From contig NZ_CP150634.1 in assembly GCF_038051925.1 (NCBI RefSeq), positions 4,162,300-4,226,299 on the forward strand: a stretch of DNA of 64,000 nt, in the 5' to 3' direction. The translations under genes and the position numbers were made by a program. Below, one piece after another: positions 1 through 7,079 of this stretch (the first letter of the stretch is position 1; the number at the start of each line of letters is the position of its first letter). Under the pieces are notes generated by a model that did not search any database, was not told where the DNA came from, and saw only the letters and a program-made list of their open reading frames with translations. This stretch comes from Methylotuvimicrobium sp. KM2 (lineage in GTDB: Bacteria > Pseudomonadota > Gammaproteobacteria > Methylococcales > Methylomonadaceae).

Positions 1-1150
1 AATCATTCGGAATTTTATCGCCCAACTTTTCGCACAACGCCTGTGCTGTCCGATAAGCCTGCTCCGACATTTCTTCATCGCCGATTTGCTGGTAGACTTC
101 GGTCTCCAATGCCGCCGCTCGAAGTTCTGCCTCCGGATCATTGATATACTGTTTGCGCATGTCTTTCAGCGTATTCAGCGCTGCAGCGCTATTATTGGTC
201 TTCGAATAAACTTTGGCCAACCCGGAAAAATCCCCGGATGACTTGTGAACGGAGTTTTTGCCTAAATTGACCGCCGATAAATAAGCCTTTTCGGCGATTT
301 CCAAATGCCCCGTTTTATCGGCTAAAGCCGCTAATTTCTTATGCCGCAAAATAGCCTGCGGTGAAATCTTGGTCGCCTTATCTAACGCGGCTTGCGCGGT
401 TAGATAATCGCCGCTCGCTTCATGAGCTTTGGCTAACCAGTCATAAGCCTCCAACATCATCGGCTGACTGTCGATTAAGTTTTGAAAAACTTCAACGGCC
501 GATTCGTAGTCGCCTTGCAAATAAGCGATAATTCCCAACCCCAGACGCGCCCAATTAAGCTCTCGCGCGGCCAACACTTCGCGGTAAATACTTTCCGCTT
601 TTTTAAAATCGCCGGTATTAACAGCCAATTCGGCACGAATTTTCTGCAAATGCAAATGCATTTTCCGGTTGCCTTCTTGGAGCTTGCTATCGCAATACTG
701 GATCGCCAGACTATAATTATCGGCCTCGATTGCCTGTTCTATATCGGCGAAAAACTCTTTTTTAGTTTGATTTCTTTCCAGCCGCATCAGTAATTGCTGA
801 CCGTTAAAAGGCTTAGTCAAATACTCGTCAGGCTTACTTTCCATAGCCCCCAAGACCATACTTTGATTTTGTTCCGCCGTTACCATAATAAAGGTGGAGC
901 TGTAAGGTAACAATTTACGAAACCTGGCTTCTTCTAATACTTGCTGTCCGTTCTTCCCCTCGCCTAAGTTGTAATCGCACAACACGACATCGAAACGCTC
1001 CCTTTTCATCGCAGCAATCGCATTTAGACCATTGGCAGCTTCGACGATATGCTGCACATCGAGCGTATACAGCAATTCGCGTATCGCTTTACGCATATTG
1101 GCCAGATCTTCGACGATCAGAAATTTTTTGGACTTTAGATTTAGATTCAT
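1..1150 (-). CDS. Response regulator with C-terminal TPR region (partial, 3' end outside window)
   Basis: I translated this minus-strand frame by hand; it stays open to the left edge, so the C-terminus is missing. Residues 1-125 form a receiver domain: the acidic pair near residues 14-15 (VED), the predicted phospho-acceptor Asp59 in VVLCDYN, the MVTAE stretch and the TKPF lysine motif are all visible. The rest is Ala/Leu-rich helical repeat sequence of tetratricopeptide type and has no DNA-binding domain in the part seen. Such proteins usually act through protein contacts rather than by binding promoters. The start is taken as the ATG at 1150; an in-frame ATG at 1168 would add six residues, and neither has a strong ribosome binding site. 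The target pathway is not known. Confidence 0.8.
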   Translation of the reverse strand, partial: MNLNLKSKKFLIVEDLANMRKAIRELLYTLDVQHIVEAANGLNAIAAMKRERFDVVLCDYNLGEGKNGQQVLEEARFRKLLPYSSTFIMVTAEQNQSMVLGAMESKPDEYLTKPFNGQQLLMRLERNQTKKEFFADIEQAIEADNYSLAIQYCDSKLQEGNRKMHLHLQKIRAELAVNTGDFKKAESIYREVLAARELNWARLGLGIIAYLQGDYESAVEVFQNLIDSQPMMLEAYDWLAKAHEASGDYLTAQAALDKATKISPQAILRHKKLAALADKTGHLEIAEKAYLSAVNLGKNSVHKSSGDFSGLAKVYSKTNNSAAALNTLKDMRKQYINDPEAELRAAALETEVYQQIGDEEMSEQAYRTAQALCEKLGDKIPND

Positions 1151-1263
1151 GAAAGCAATTTTAACCATAGTTTCTAAAGTGTCTAGCTCATGACTTGAAA
1201 ATAATCAAAGCGCCCCCACATCGAATGCAAATTTCTTTTGAATCGATAAGAGGACACTCAAGC

Positions 1264-3183
1264 ATGACCGTTGAAGCAAAAAAAGAAACCTTAGGCTTTG
1301 AAACCGAAGTCAAACACTTGCTACACCTGATGATTCATTCCTTGTACAGCAACAAGGAAATATTTTTACGCGAACTCATCTCCAACGCCTCCGACGCCGC
1401 CGACAAACTGCGTTTTGAAGCCTTATCCAACGACGGACTCTACGAAGGCGACAGCGAATTGAAAATTCGGCTAGAATTCGACAAGGATAAACGCACGATC
1501 ACCGTCATCGACAACGGCATCGGCATGAGCCGTCAAGAAGTTCAAGAACACATCGGCACGATAGCCAAATCCGGCACCAAACAATTCTTCGAATCATTGA
1601 CCGGCGACCAAGCCAAAGACAGCGAGCTAATCGGCCAATTCGGCGTCGGCTTTTATTCGTCGTTCATCGTCGCGGACAAAGTCACGTTGAAAACTCGTAA
1701 AGCCGGTGCTTCTCATGAAGAGGGCGTGCTTTGGGAATCCTCCGGCGAAGGCGAATACACGCTGGAATCGATCGACAAACCGCAGCGCGGCACAGAAATC
1801 GTTCTGCATCTGAAAGAAGGCGAGGACGAATTTCTCGACGACTGGCGTCTGCGCTCTATCGTGCGCAAATATTCCGACCACATCTCATTACCGATCGTAA
1901 TGGACAAGGAAATTCCGGCCGAAACCGACGATGAAGGCAACGAAACCGCGCCGGCACGCATTGAGGAAGAAACGGTCAACAGCGCATCGGCCTTATGGAC
2001 CAAAGCACGCCAGGATATTTCCGAACAGGACTACAACGAATTTTACAAGCATGTCGGACACGACTTCCAGGACCCGCTTGCACATATCCACAGCAAGGTC
2101 GAAGGCACGAACGAATATACGCTATTGCTCTATATTCCTTCGCGCGCGCCGTTCGATTTATGGGATCGCGACGCCAAACACGGCGTAAAACTGTATATCA
2201 AAAAAGTCTTCATCACCGACGACGCCGAACAATTGATGCCGCGCTATCTTCGTTTCATCCGCGGCGTAATCGACGCTAACTCGCTACCTTTGAACGTTTC
2301 GCGAGAAATCTTGCAACAAAGTAAACAAATCAGCACAATCAAATCCGGCGCCGTCAAAAAAGTGCTGGGACTGATCGAAGGCCTGGCTAAAAACGAAGCC
2401 GAAAAATACGAAGCCTTCTGGTCCAATTTCGGCAATGTCATCAAAGAAGGCATTATCGAAGACTTTAGTAACAAAGACCGCATCGCAAAATTGCTGCGTT
2501 TTTCTTCGACCCACACCGACAGCGAAAAACAGGACGTCTCGCTCGAAGACTATGTCGGCCGTATGAAGGAAGGTCAAGAAAAAATCTATTTCATCACGGC
2601 AGACAGCTTCGCGGCCGCGAAAAACAGCCCGCACCTGGAAATCTTCCGTAAAAAAGGCATCGAAGTGCTGCTACTGTCCGATCGTATCGACGAATGGCTT
2701 GTCTCGAGCCTGACCGAATTCGACGGCAAGCATATGCAATCGGTAGCGAAAGGCGATCTGGACCTGGGCAAACTGGAAGACGAAGAAGAGAAAAAACAGC
2801 AGGAAGAAGTCAACAAGGACTTCGAGTCGGTCGTCAATCAAATCAAGGAAGTGCTGAAAGACAAAGTCAGCGAAGTGCGTCTGTCGCACCGTTTGACCGA
2901 CTCCCCTTCATGTCTGGTCAGCGATGTTTACGGCATGAGCCTGAACATGGAACGGATCATGAAAGAAGCCGGCCAAAAAATGCCCGGCAGCAAGCCGATA
3001 TTCGAGCTGAATCCGACTCACGCGTTGGTCACTCGCCTGAAAGAGGAGCAAGACGACCAACGTTTTGCAGACCTGACAAACATTTTGTTCGACCAGGCGA
3101 TCCTGAGCGAAGGCGGACAATTGGACGACCCGTCGGCGTTCGTACATAAATTGAACGAACTACTGCAGGGATTATTGAAATAA
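1264..3183 (+). CDS. htpG: Molecular chaperone HtpG (bacterial Hsp90)
   Basis: This is a cytosolic ATP-dependent Hsp90-family chaperone of 639 aa, the usual bacterial length. The N-terminal GHKL ATPase motifs are clear: NASDAADKLRF, DNGIGMS and GQFGVGFYSSF. The middle-domain signature LPLNVSREILQ follows, and the C-terminal dimerisation region is complete. The frame is open from a TTG at 1195, but the ATG at 1264 matches the family N-terminus (ETLGFETEVKHLLHLMIHSL) and has AGAGGA about nine bases upstream, so I place the start there. It is followed directly by a rho-independent terminator and appears monocistronic. Confidence 0.97.
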   Translation: MTVEAKKETLGFETEVKHLLHLMIHSLYSNKEIFLRELISNASDAADKLRFEALSNDGLYEGDSELKIRLEFDKDKRTITVIDNGIGMSRQEVQEHIGTIAKSGTKQFFESLTGDQAKDSELIGQFGVGFYSSFIVADKVTLKTRKAGASHEEGVLWESSGEGEYTLESIDKPQRGTEIVLHLKEGEDEFLDDWRLRSIVRKYSDHISLPIVMDKEIPAETDDEGNETAPARIEEETVNSASALWTKARQDISEQDYNEFYKHVGHDFQDPLAHIHSKVEGTNEYTLLLYIPSRAPFDLWDRDAKHGVKLYIKKVFITDDAEQLMPRYLRFIRGVIDANSLPLNVSREILQQSKQISTIKSGAVKKVLGLIEGLAKNEAEKYEAFWSNFGNVIKEGIIEDFSNKDRIAKLLRFSSTHTDSEKQDVSLEDYVGRMKEGQEKIYFITADSFAAAKNSPHLEIFRKKGIEVLLLSDRIDEWLVSSLTEFDGKHMQSVAKGDLDLGKLEDEEEKKQQEEVNKDFESVVNQIKEVLKDKVSEVRLSHRLTDSPSCLVSDVYGMSLNMERIMKEAGQKMPGSKPIFELNPTHALVTRLKEEQDDQRFADLTNILFDQAILSEGGQLDDPSAFVHKLNELLQGLLK

Positions 3184-3191
3184 CCGAAGAA

Positions 3192-3217
3192 AAAAAGGCC
3201 GGGCAACCGGCCTTTTT
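3192..3217 (+). terminator. Rho-independent terminator of htpG
   Basis: A perfect 11-bp stem (AAAAAGGCCGG pairing with CCGGCCTTTTT) around a GCAA loop begins eight bases after the htpG stop codon and ends in a T-run. Confidence 0.92.
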
Positions 3218-3258
3218 ATGCTCCATTGAAAAACCCGTCACGTAACTTACCCGTAATG

Positions 3259-3660
3259 TTAAGTTTCTGGTACGACAGATTCCAAACCAAGATGATCGAC
3301 GAAGGGAATGAAGTCTCGATCAAGATAGAGGAGTGGTATCCGTTGTTCGATGCAGAAAGTCGCTATGATGACGTCGGCGGTTTTCCGTATGGTGATTCCT
3401 TTTTTGCGCAATGCCCGATAATTCTCGGCACATTTTATAGCCATTCCCTTGCCAAACATTTCATACTGATCCAAGGTTAAGAGAGATTGTTTGGTTTTGT
3501 GATAATCTCGATCGTTGCGAATGCCCTGAAGGATTTCCAGAAATATCAAATCGCCGATCGCAACAACCCCCTCGATAATCGCCGAATCGAGCATATCGGT
3601 GTGACAATTTTGGACGCCATTGAAGTAGTCGATCCAGACACTGGTATCGACCAGTATCAT
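3259..3660 (-). CDS. vapC: VapC-type PIN-domain toxin
   Basis: The 133-aa protein is a complete PIN-domain ribonuclease of the type II toxin class. Acidic metal-binding residues are in place: Asp5 (LVDTSVWIDYF), Glu42 (LEILQGIR), Asp96 (TADVIIA) and Asp114/Asp116 (YLDRDF). PIN toxins of this family cleave RNA, often initiator tRNA or rRNA; the target here cannot be read from the sequence. The start overlaps the stop of the upstream antitoxin gene by four bases (ATGA), so the two are translationally coupled. It lies in a cluster of several TA loci. Confidence 0.9.
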   Translation of the reverse strand: MILVDTSVWIDYFNGVQNCHTDMLDSAIIEGVVAIGDLIFLEILQGIRNDRDYHKTKQSLLTLDQYEMFGKGMAIKCAENYRALRKKGITIRKTADVIIATFCIEQRIPLLYLDRDFIPFVDHLGLESVVPET

Positions 3661-3851
3661 TGTTCGCCTCGCATTTCATCCAGGTCGCCTTCCCACATGA
3701 CTTTGCCGCGCAGCTTGCGTAGTTCCTGTTGTTGGCTCCGGCGCACCAAGAGCTTAAGCCCTTGCTCTACCACCTCTTTTTTGGTTTCGCACCCGGAAGC
3801 ATTGAGTGCGTCAGCCATTAATTTGTCGTCTATTACAATGTTGGTTCTCAT
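3657..3851 (-). CDS. vapB: VapB-type antitoxin
   Basis: This 64-aa protein has an N-terminal MRTNIVIDDKL segment typical of VapB antitoxins with a ribbon-helix-helix fold, and a C-terminal acidic tail that would wrap the toxin. The frame is open a further seven codons upstream, but the internal ATG fits the family start. It would neutralise the PIN toxin encoded immediately downstream and autorepress the operon. Confidence 0.87.
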   Translation of the reverse strand: MRTNIVIDDKLMADALNASGCETKKEVVEQGLKLLVRRSQQQELRKLRGKVMWEGDLDEMRGEQ

Positions 3852-3907
3852 GGGACACCTATGTGTATACAATCAATATTTATACACAATCTATCACGAG
3901 CAGGGAA

Positions 3908-3987
3908 ACATAACAAGACCATAAACTCTGCCCCAAAAAGCGCCGTTCCTTCGTCGCTCGGCTTTTTAGGTTCGCTTATGGTTAGCG
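3908..3987 (-). repeat. attC-like palindrome (integron recombination-site remnant)
   Basis: Read on the minus strand, it begins with GCTAACC and ends with GTTATG, the layout of attC R'' and R' boxes. Between them are imperfectly paired arms (ACCATAA with TTATGG, and CCAAAAAGC with GCTTTTT). It lies downstream of ccdAB in that gene pair's orientation, which is where a cassette attC would be, though about 300 bp of non-coding DNA intervenes. Confidence 0.55.
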
Positions 3988-4284
3988 CTAGCATCTGTAC
4001 GCTGTGCGGACCACAGCGGTATCACCTGTAGTTTAACGTGCCCTCATGTGTTGCCTTGTGCCGGCATAAGGTACGCGCAGCGTACCCAATTAACTTTGGA
4101 TTTATAAGTGCTTCCGGTAGTGGCGGGTGTTTTCTGCTATTGCCGCAACATACGAAGATTTTCTAACGCGACAATCCGCCCCCCCTTGACCCGCAAACGT
4201 ATCTCCTCCATTTGGTGATGCCGGCGCCGAATCAACATGTTTCAACAAAGTCTGCAGCCGGCTACCGCCTGGGCTTTTATGCCG
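3988..4284. other. Gene-free stretch between the attC-like site and ccdB
   Basis: No convincing gene is seen in these roughly 300 bases. There is a short minus-strand open stretch (about 30 codons, ending in VALENLRMLRQ) that may be a gene relic, and a small palindrome around 4069-4086. I cannot assign either. Confidence 0.4.
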
Positions 4285-4602
4285 TTAAATGCCGGAAATC
4301 ATGAAGTCCAATGCGGTAATAATTTCAGAGCGGTACTGCGAAAGGTCGCAGATTTCTTTAAGAAGATATTTTCGATCTATGCCGGCAATTTGCTGGGTGA
4401 GCGCAATAAAAGATCTGCCATCAATTTCTAAGATTGGACATAGCTTTGTAATTGCTGCTTTTCCTGCAAGGCTGGTAGGCAAAAGCGGAATGACGACTGT
4501 GGTTCGTAAATCGTCGAGTAAGTTGGATTGAATATCCAAAAGATAAGGGTAGGTTTTCATGGTTGCTTTGTTTGAATTCTCGTAAGCCCTGAACTGAGCC
4601 AC
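4285..4602 (-). CDS. ccdB: CcdB-type gyrase toxin
   Basis: This 105-aa protein aligns along its length with F-plasmid CcdB: an N-terminal QFRAY/YPYLLDIQS strand pair, VVIPLLP, then the LCPILEIDGRSFIALTQQIA block and a C-terminal helix ending in GI. CcdB toxins poison DNA gyrase. The start is a GTG that overlaps the ccdA stop, preceded by AAGGAGC. The family C-terminus is normally Trp-Gly-Ile; here it reads Ser-Gly-Ile, so the tryptophan that contacts GyrA is absent. The toxin may be weaker or may use a different contact. Confidence 0.87.
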   Translation of the reverse strand: MAQFRAYENSNKATMKTYPYLLDIQSNLLDDLRTTVVIPLLPTSLAGKAAITKLCPILEIDGRSFIALTQQIAGIDRKYLLKEICDLSQYRSEIITALDFMISGI

Positions 4603-4847
4603 TAAAAGCTCCTTAAATCGTCACTAAAGTTTCCATGATCCTCTACCAATTGATTGTACGCTTCGATGGCAATCTTGTTTTCGCACATCCAAAGTTCTCG
4701 TTGCCGAGCGTTTACTAATTCGGTTAGAGCTTTTTCCAAGGTTGCCGACAAATTGATCTTTAGTTCTTTCGCTTTAACAAGTAAATCACTATTTATACTG
4801 ACGTTTGTTGGTTTTTTTGGGGCGTGGGTGTCAAAGACCGGGGACAT
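4602..4847 (-). CDS. ccdA: CcdA-type antitoxin
   Basis: This 81-aa protein has an N-terminal ribbon-helix-helix region (NVSINSDLLVKAKELKINLSATLEKAL) and a C-terminal segment (NFSDDLRSF) like the CcdB-binding tail of CcdA (SFADENRDW in the F plasmid). I chose the ATG at 4847 because AGGAG lies eight bases upstream; two more ATGs lie just upstream in frame. It is coupled to the toxin gene by a one-base TAG/GTG overlap. Confidence 0.87.
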   Translation of the reverse strand: MSPVFDTHAPKKPTNVSINSDLLVKAKELKINLSATLEKALTELVNARQRELWMCENKIAIEAYNQLVEDHGNFSDDLRSF

Positions 4848-4940
4848 GCGCATATCTCCTACACAATTAATGCGCATATATTATGTGCATTTTTTATGAG
4901 ACGCAAGACACTGAGATTGCCGTGACTTTTTGAGAAGTTA

Positions 4941-4987
4941 CAACTATTTGACGTAATGTCTTACCTCTATTAGGATGCCTAACGATA
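4941..4987 (+). repeat. attI-like sequence (relative of the one beside the intI relic)
   Basis: This 47-base stretch matches 18690-18736 at 36 of 47 positions without gaps. The second copy lies just upstream of a truncated integron integrase and just before the first cassette, where attI is expected. Here there is no integrase beside it, but TA genes start 22 bases downstream. Confidence 0.5.
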
Positions 4988-5008
4988 AACTTTCGTTGAG
5001 AAACTCCC

Positions 5009-5236
5009 ATGGACATCGAAACTATTCGTCATGAAGCTTTATTGCTCCCACCTCAGGAACGGGCGCAACTGGCTGAACAACTGTTGCCCAGCTTTGATAC
5101 TTTATCTGAAATAGAAATCGAGCAACTTTGGTATCAAGAAGCAGCTCGTCGGGCTGCTGAAATGGACCAAGGGCTAGTTGAGCGTATACCTGCCGAAGTG
5201 GTTCTTCGTGAGGCCAAAGCTCTATTTAAAAAGTGA
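5009..5236 (+). CDS. Addiction-module antitoxin component
   Basis: This is a 75-aa all-helical protein of the putative addiction module component family (HEALLLPPQERAQLAEQLLPSF, then an acidic middle and VLREAKALFKK). Members are antitoxins paired with ParE/RelE toxins encoded directly downstream. The cognate toxin frame starts at 5233 with a four-base overlap but is broken, so this antitoxin is probably an orphan. Confidence 0.8.
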   Translation: MDIETIRHEALLLPPQERAQLAEQLLPSFDTLSEIEIEQLWYQEAARRAAEMDQGLVERIPAEVVLREAKALFKK

Positions 5237-5335
5237 ACTTTTTTCAATCCCCTCGCTCGACTCGAACATTTAGAGCATGTGACTTACTACGAATCTCGGC
5301 AAAAGGGTCTCGGCGCACGTTATCTTGCAGCCTGA
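5233..5335 (+). pseudogene. ParE/RelE-type toxin relic, frameshifted
   Basis: The expected toxin starts with a GTG overlapping the antitoxin stop. Six Ts at 5239-5244 put the start out of frame with a clear ParE-like segment (NPLARLEHLEHVTYYESRQK, continuing GLGARYLAA); removing one T restores the frame. Even so, a stop at 5333-5335 ends it near residue 33, whereas family members are about 95-100 aa. The downstream sequence is too degraded to follow. Confidence 0.72.
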
Positions 5336-5470
5336 TATTCGGCGCCACCTGTGTCAGGATATTTGTCGCTTCATTAACCAAAGAGCCACGTTCAACCGTT
5401 GGTGGCTACCAGCGCACAAGGCCGTAAACTCGGACGCGCAGTTCGGAGTCTCCCCCTAGGAAAAAACGAT

Positions 5471-5689
5471 ATGACAAAGTTGCTTGACCAAGCCTTTCAA
5501 GAGGCATCCAAACTCCCTGATACGCAGCAGAATATAATCGCTCGATGGTTGCTGGATGAATTATTGGCAGAAAAAAAATGGGAATCGTTATTTGCCGAAT
5601 CTGAAGATTTCTTAGCTAATTTAGCCGATGAGGCTTTAAAAGAACATCGCGCCGGCAAGACTAAGCCTTTAGACTTTGATGCGCTGTGA
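5471..5689 (+). CDS. Antitoxin of a RelE-like pair
   Basis: This 72-aa helical protein (MTKLLDQAFQEASKLPDTQQ, then a DEL/AEKKWESLF core and a Lys/Asp tail) belongs to a small antitoxin-like family seen upstream of RelE-type toxins. The frame is open 24 codons upstream, but the ATG at 5471 fits the family N-terminus and has TAGGA about ten bases before it. It overlaps the next gene by four bases. Confidence 0.75.
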   Translation: MTKLLDQAFQEASKLPDTQQNIIARWLLDELLAEKKWESLFAESEDFLANLADEALKEHRAGKTKPLDFDAL

Positions 5690-5955
5690 TTTCACATACG
5701 ACAGAAAAATTTTGGAAGCTGTATTCTGCTTTGCCTATGGACATTCGGAAGCAAGCAAAAATTGCGTATACTCAATTTAAAAACAATCCATATCACCCTA
5801 GTTTGCAGTTCAAGCGGGTTCATTCCAGCAAACCAATTTATTCTGTGCGCATCAACATCGACTTTAGAGCGGTAGGTATTGTTGATGACGCTGAAATCGT
5901 GTGGTTTTGGATTGGCTCTCATAGAGAATATGAAAAAATACTTCAAAAATTATAG
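5686..5955 (+). CDS. RelE/HigB-like toxin
   Basis: This 89-aa basic protein has features of RelE-fold mRNA interferases: an N-terminal helix (KFWKLYSALP), then NPYHPSLQFKRV, SVRINIDFRAVG and a final strand with WFWIGSHREYEKIL. It starts with GTG inside the preceding antitoxin stop (GTGA), so the two are coupled. The target is not predictable. Confidence is high for a toxin-like fold and lower for activity. Confidence 0.78.
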   Translation: MISHTTEKFWKLYSALPMDIRKQAKIAYTQFKNNPYHPSLQFKRVHSSKPIYSVRINIDFRAVGIVDDAEIVWFWIGSHREYEKILQKL

Positions 5956-6082
5956 CCCACCATGTCGCTCCATTGCTGCCGGTGCGCTTTGTCATTGACG
6001 ACCTAACTCCCTTCTCCAAAGTCAGACTGTGCCGCAACAAATTTCCAAAGCGCCCGATCGAGCCGTTTTTTATTTGAAGTAT

Positions 6083-6105
6083 GGCGGGCATCTACATCGC
6101 CCGCC
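6083..6105 (-). terminator. Hairpin downstream of speE
   Basis: GGCGGGC pairs with GCCCGCC around a nine-base loop, 20 bases past the speE stop on the minus strand. It lacks an immediate T-run (an AT-rich tail follows), so its strength as a terminator is uncertain. Confidence 0.5.
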
Positions 6106-6124
6106 TTGCCGTGCATACCAGCAA

Positions 6125-6973
6125 TCAACCGCCGAACGCCCGCTTGACGAACTCCGGCTGCGCGAGCGCCGCGCGGTGAATGTCGACGTTGTAATATTCG
6201 GTCGCGAACGGTTTGCTAGCCGAGTCCTCCTGCCTGAAAGCGTTCAATCCTTTCTTGCCGGCGATGGTCGCGCTCCACCAGCCTGACGGATAGATGCATT
6301 GCGGGAAGAACAGCGTTTGCAGATGCTCGAAGCCGGCCGCGCTCATTGCATTGCGCATCGCTTGCATTAGATTCAAATGATAGAGGGCCGACTCGGATTG
6401 TTGTATGACCATGCCGTTGTCGGACAGGCAATTCAGACAATCGCGATAAAACGCTTCGCCGAACAAGCCTTCGGCCGGCCCTACCGGATCGGTGCTATCG
6501 ACGATGATGATGTCGACCGAACCGGGCGCGGCGTCTTTGACCCATTTGATGCCGTCGATAAATTTCAGCTCGGCGCGGGGGTCGCCGTTCGACTCGCACA
6601 ACTCAGGAAAATAAATTTCGGCCAGACGCGTCACGCGTTCGTCGATATCGATCTGCACGACCTGTTCGACACCCGGATGCTTCAAGACTTCTTTCAACGT
6701 ACCGCAGTCGCCGCCGCCGATGATCCAGACCCGTTTCGGATCGGGATGGGTAAACAGCACCGGATGGCTCATCATTTCGTGATAGAAGAAATTATCGCGG
6801 GTCGAGACCATCGTGCAGCCGTCGATGACCATCAGATTGCCGAAATCCTCTGTTTCATAGATTTCGAGAAATTGAAAATCGGATTGTTCTTCATGCAATT
6901 TACGCTTGATTTTCAATGAAAAAGCCGAGCCGGCGCCGGGCGCTTGTTCGGTAAACCATTCAGTTGGGTTCAT
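6125..6973 (-). CDS. speE: Spermidine synthase (polyamine aminopropyltransferase)
   Basis: SpeE transfers the aminopropyl group of decarboxylated S-adenosylmethionine to putrescine. The 282-aa protein matches the family length and carries FFYHEMMSHP, the glycine-rich nucleotide-binding GGGDCGTLKEVLKH, the acidic VVQIDIDERV strand and the catalytic-loop IIIVDSTDPVGPAEGLF. It is divergent from speA across about 106 bp, so both genes are in the same polyamine pathway and may share control sequences. Confidence 0.96.
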   Translation of the reverse strand: MNPTEWFTEQAPGAGSAFSLKIKRKLHEEQSDFQFLEIYETEDFGNLMVIDGCTMVSTRDNFFYHEMMSHPVLFTHPDPKRVWIIGGGDCGTLKEVLKHPGVEQVVQIDIDERVTRLAEIYFPELCESNGDPRAELKFIDGIKWVKDAAPGSVDIIIVDSTDPVGPAEGLFGEAFYRDCLNCLSDNGMVIQQSESALYHLNLMQAMRNAMSAAGFEHLQTLFFPQCIYPSGWWSATIAGKKGLNAFRQEDSASKPFATEYYNVDIHRAALAQPEFVKRAFGG

Positions 6974-7079
6974 TGTTGGGTAATTCTGTTGGAAAGGTTT
7001 AAAATAGCGCCATTATATTAGAAATTCATGCAGCATTGAAAAATTAAGCCACCCTACCTTTCAAACCAAGGACAACCGA

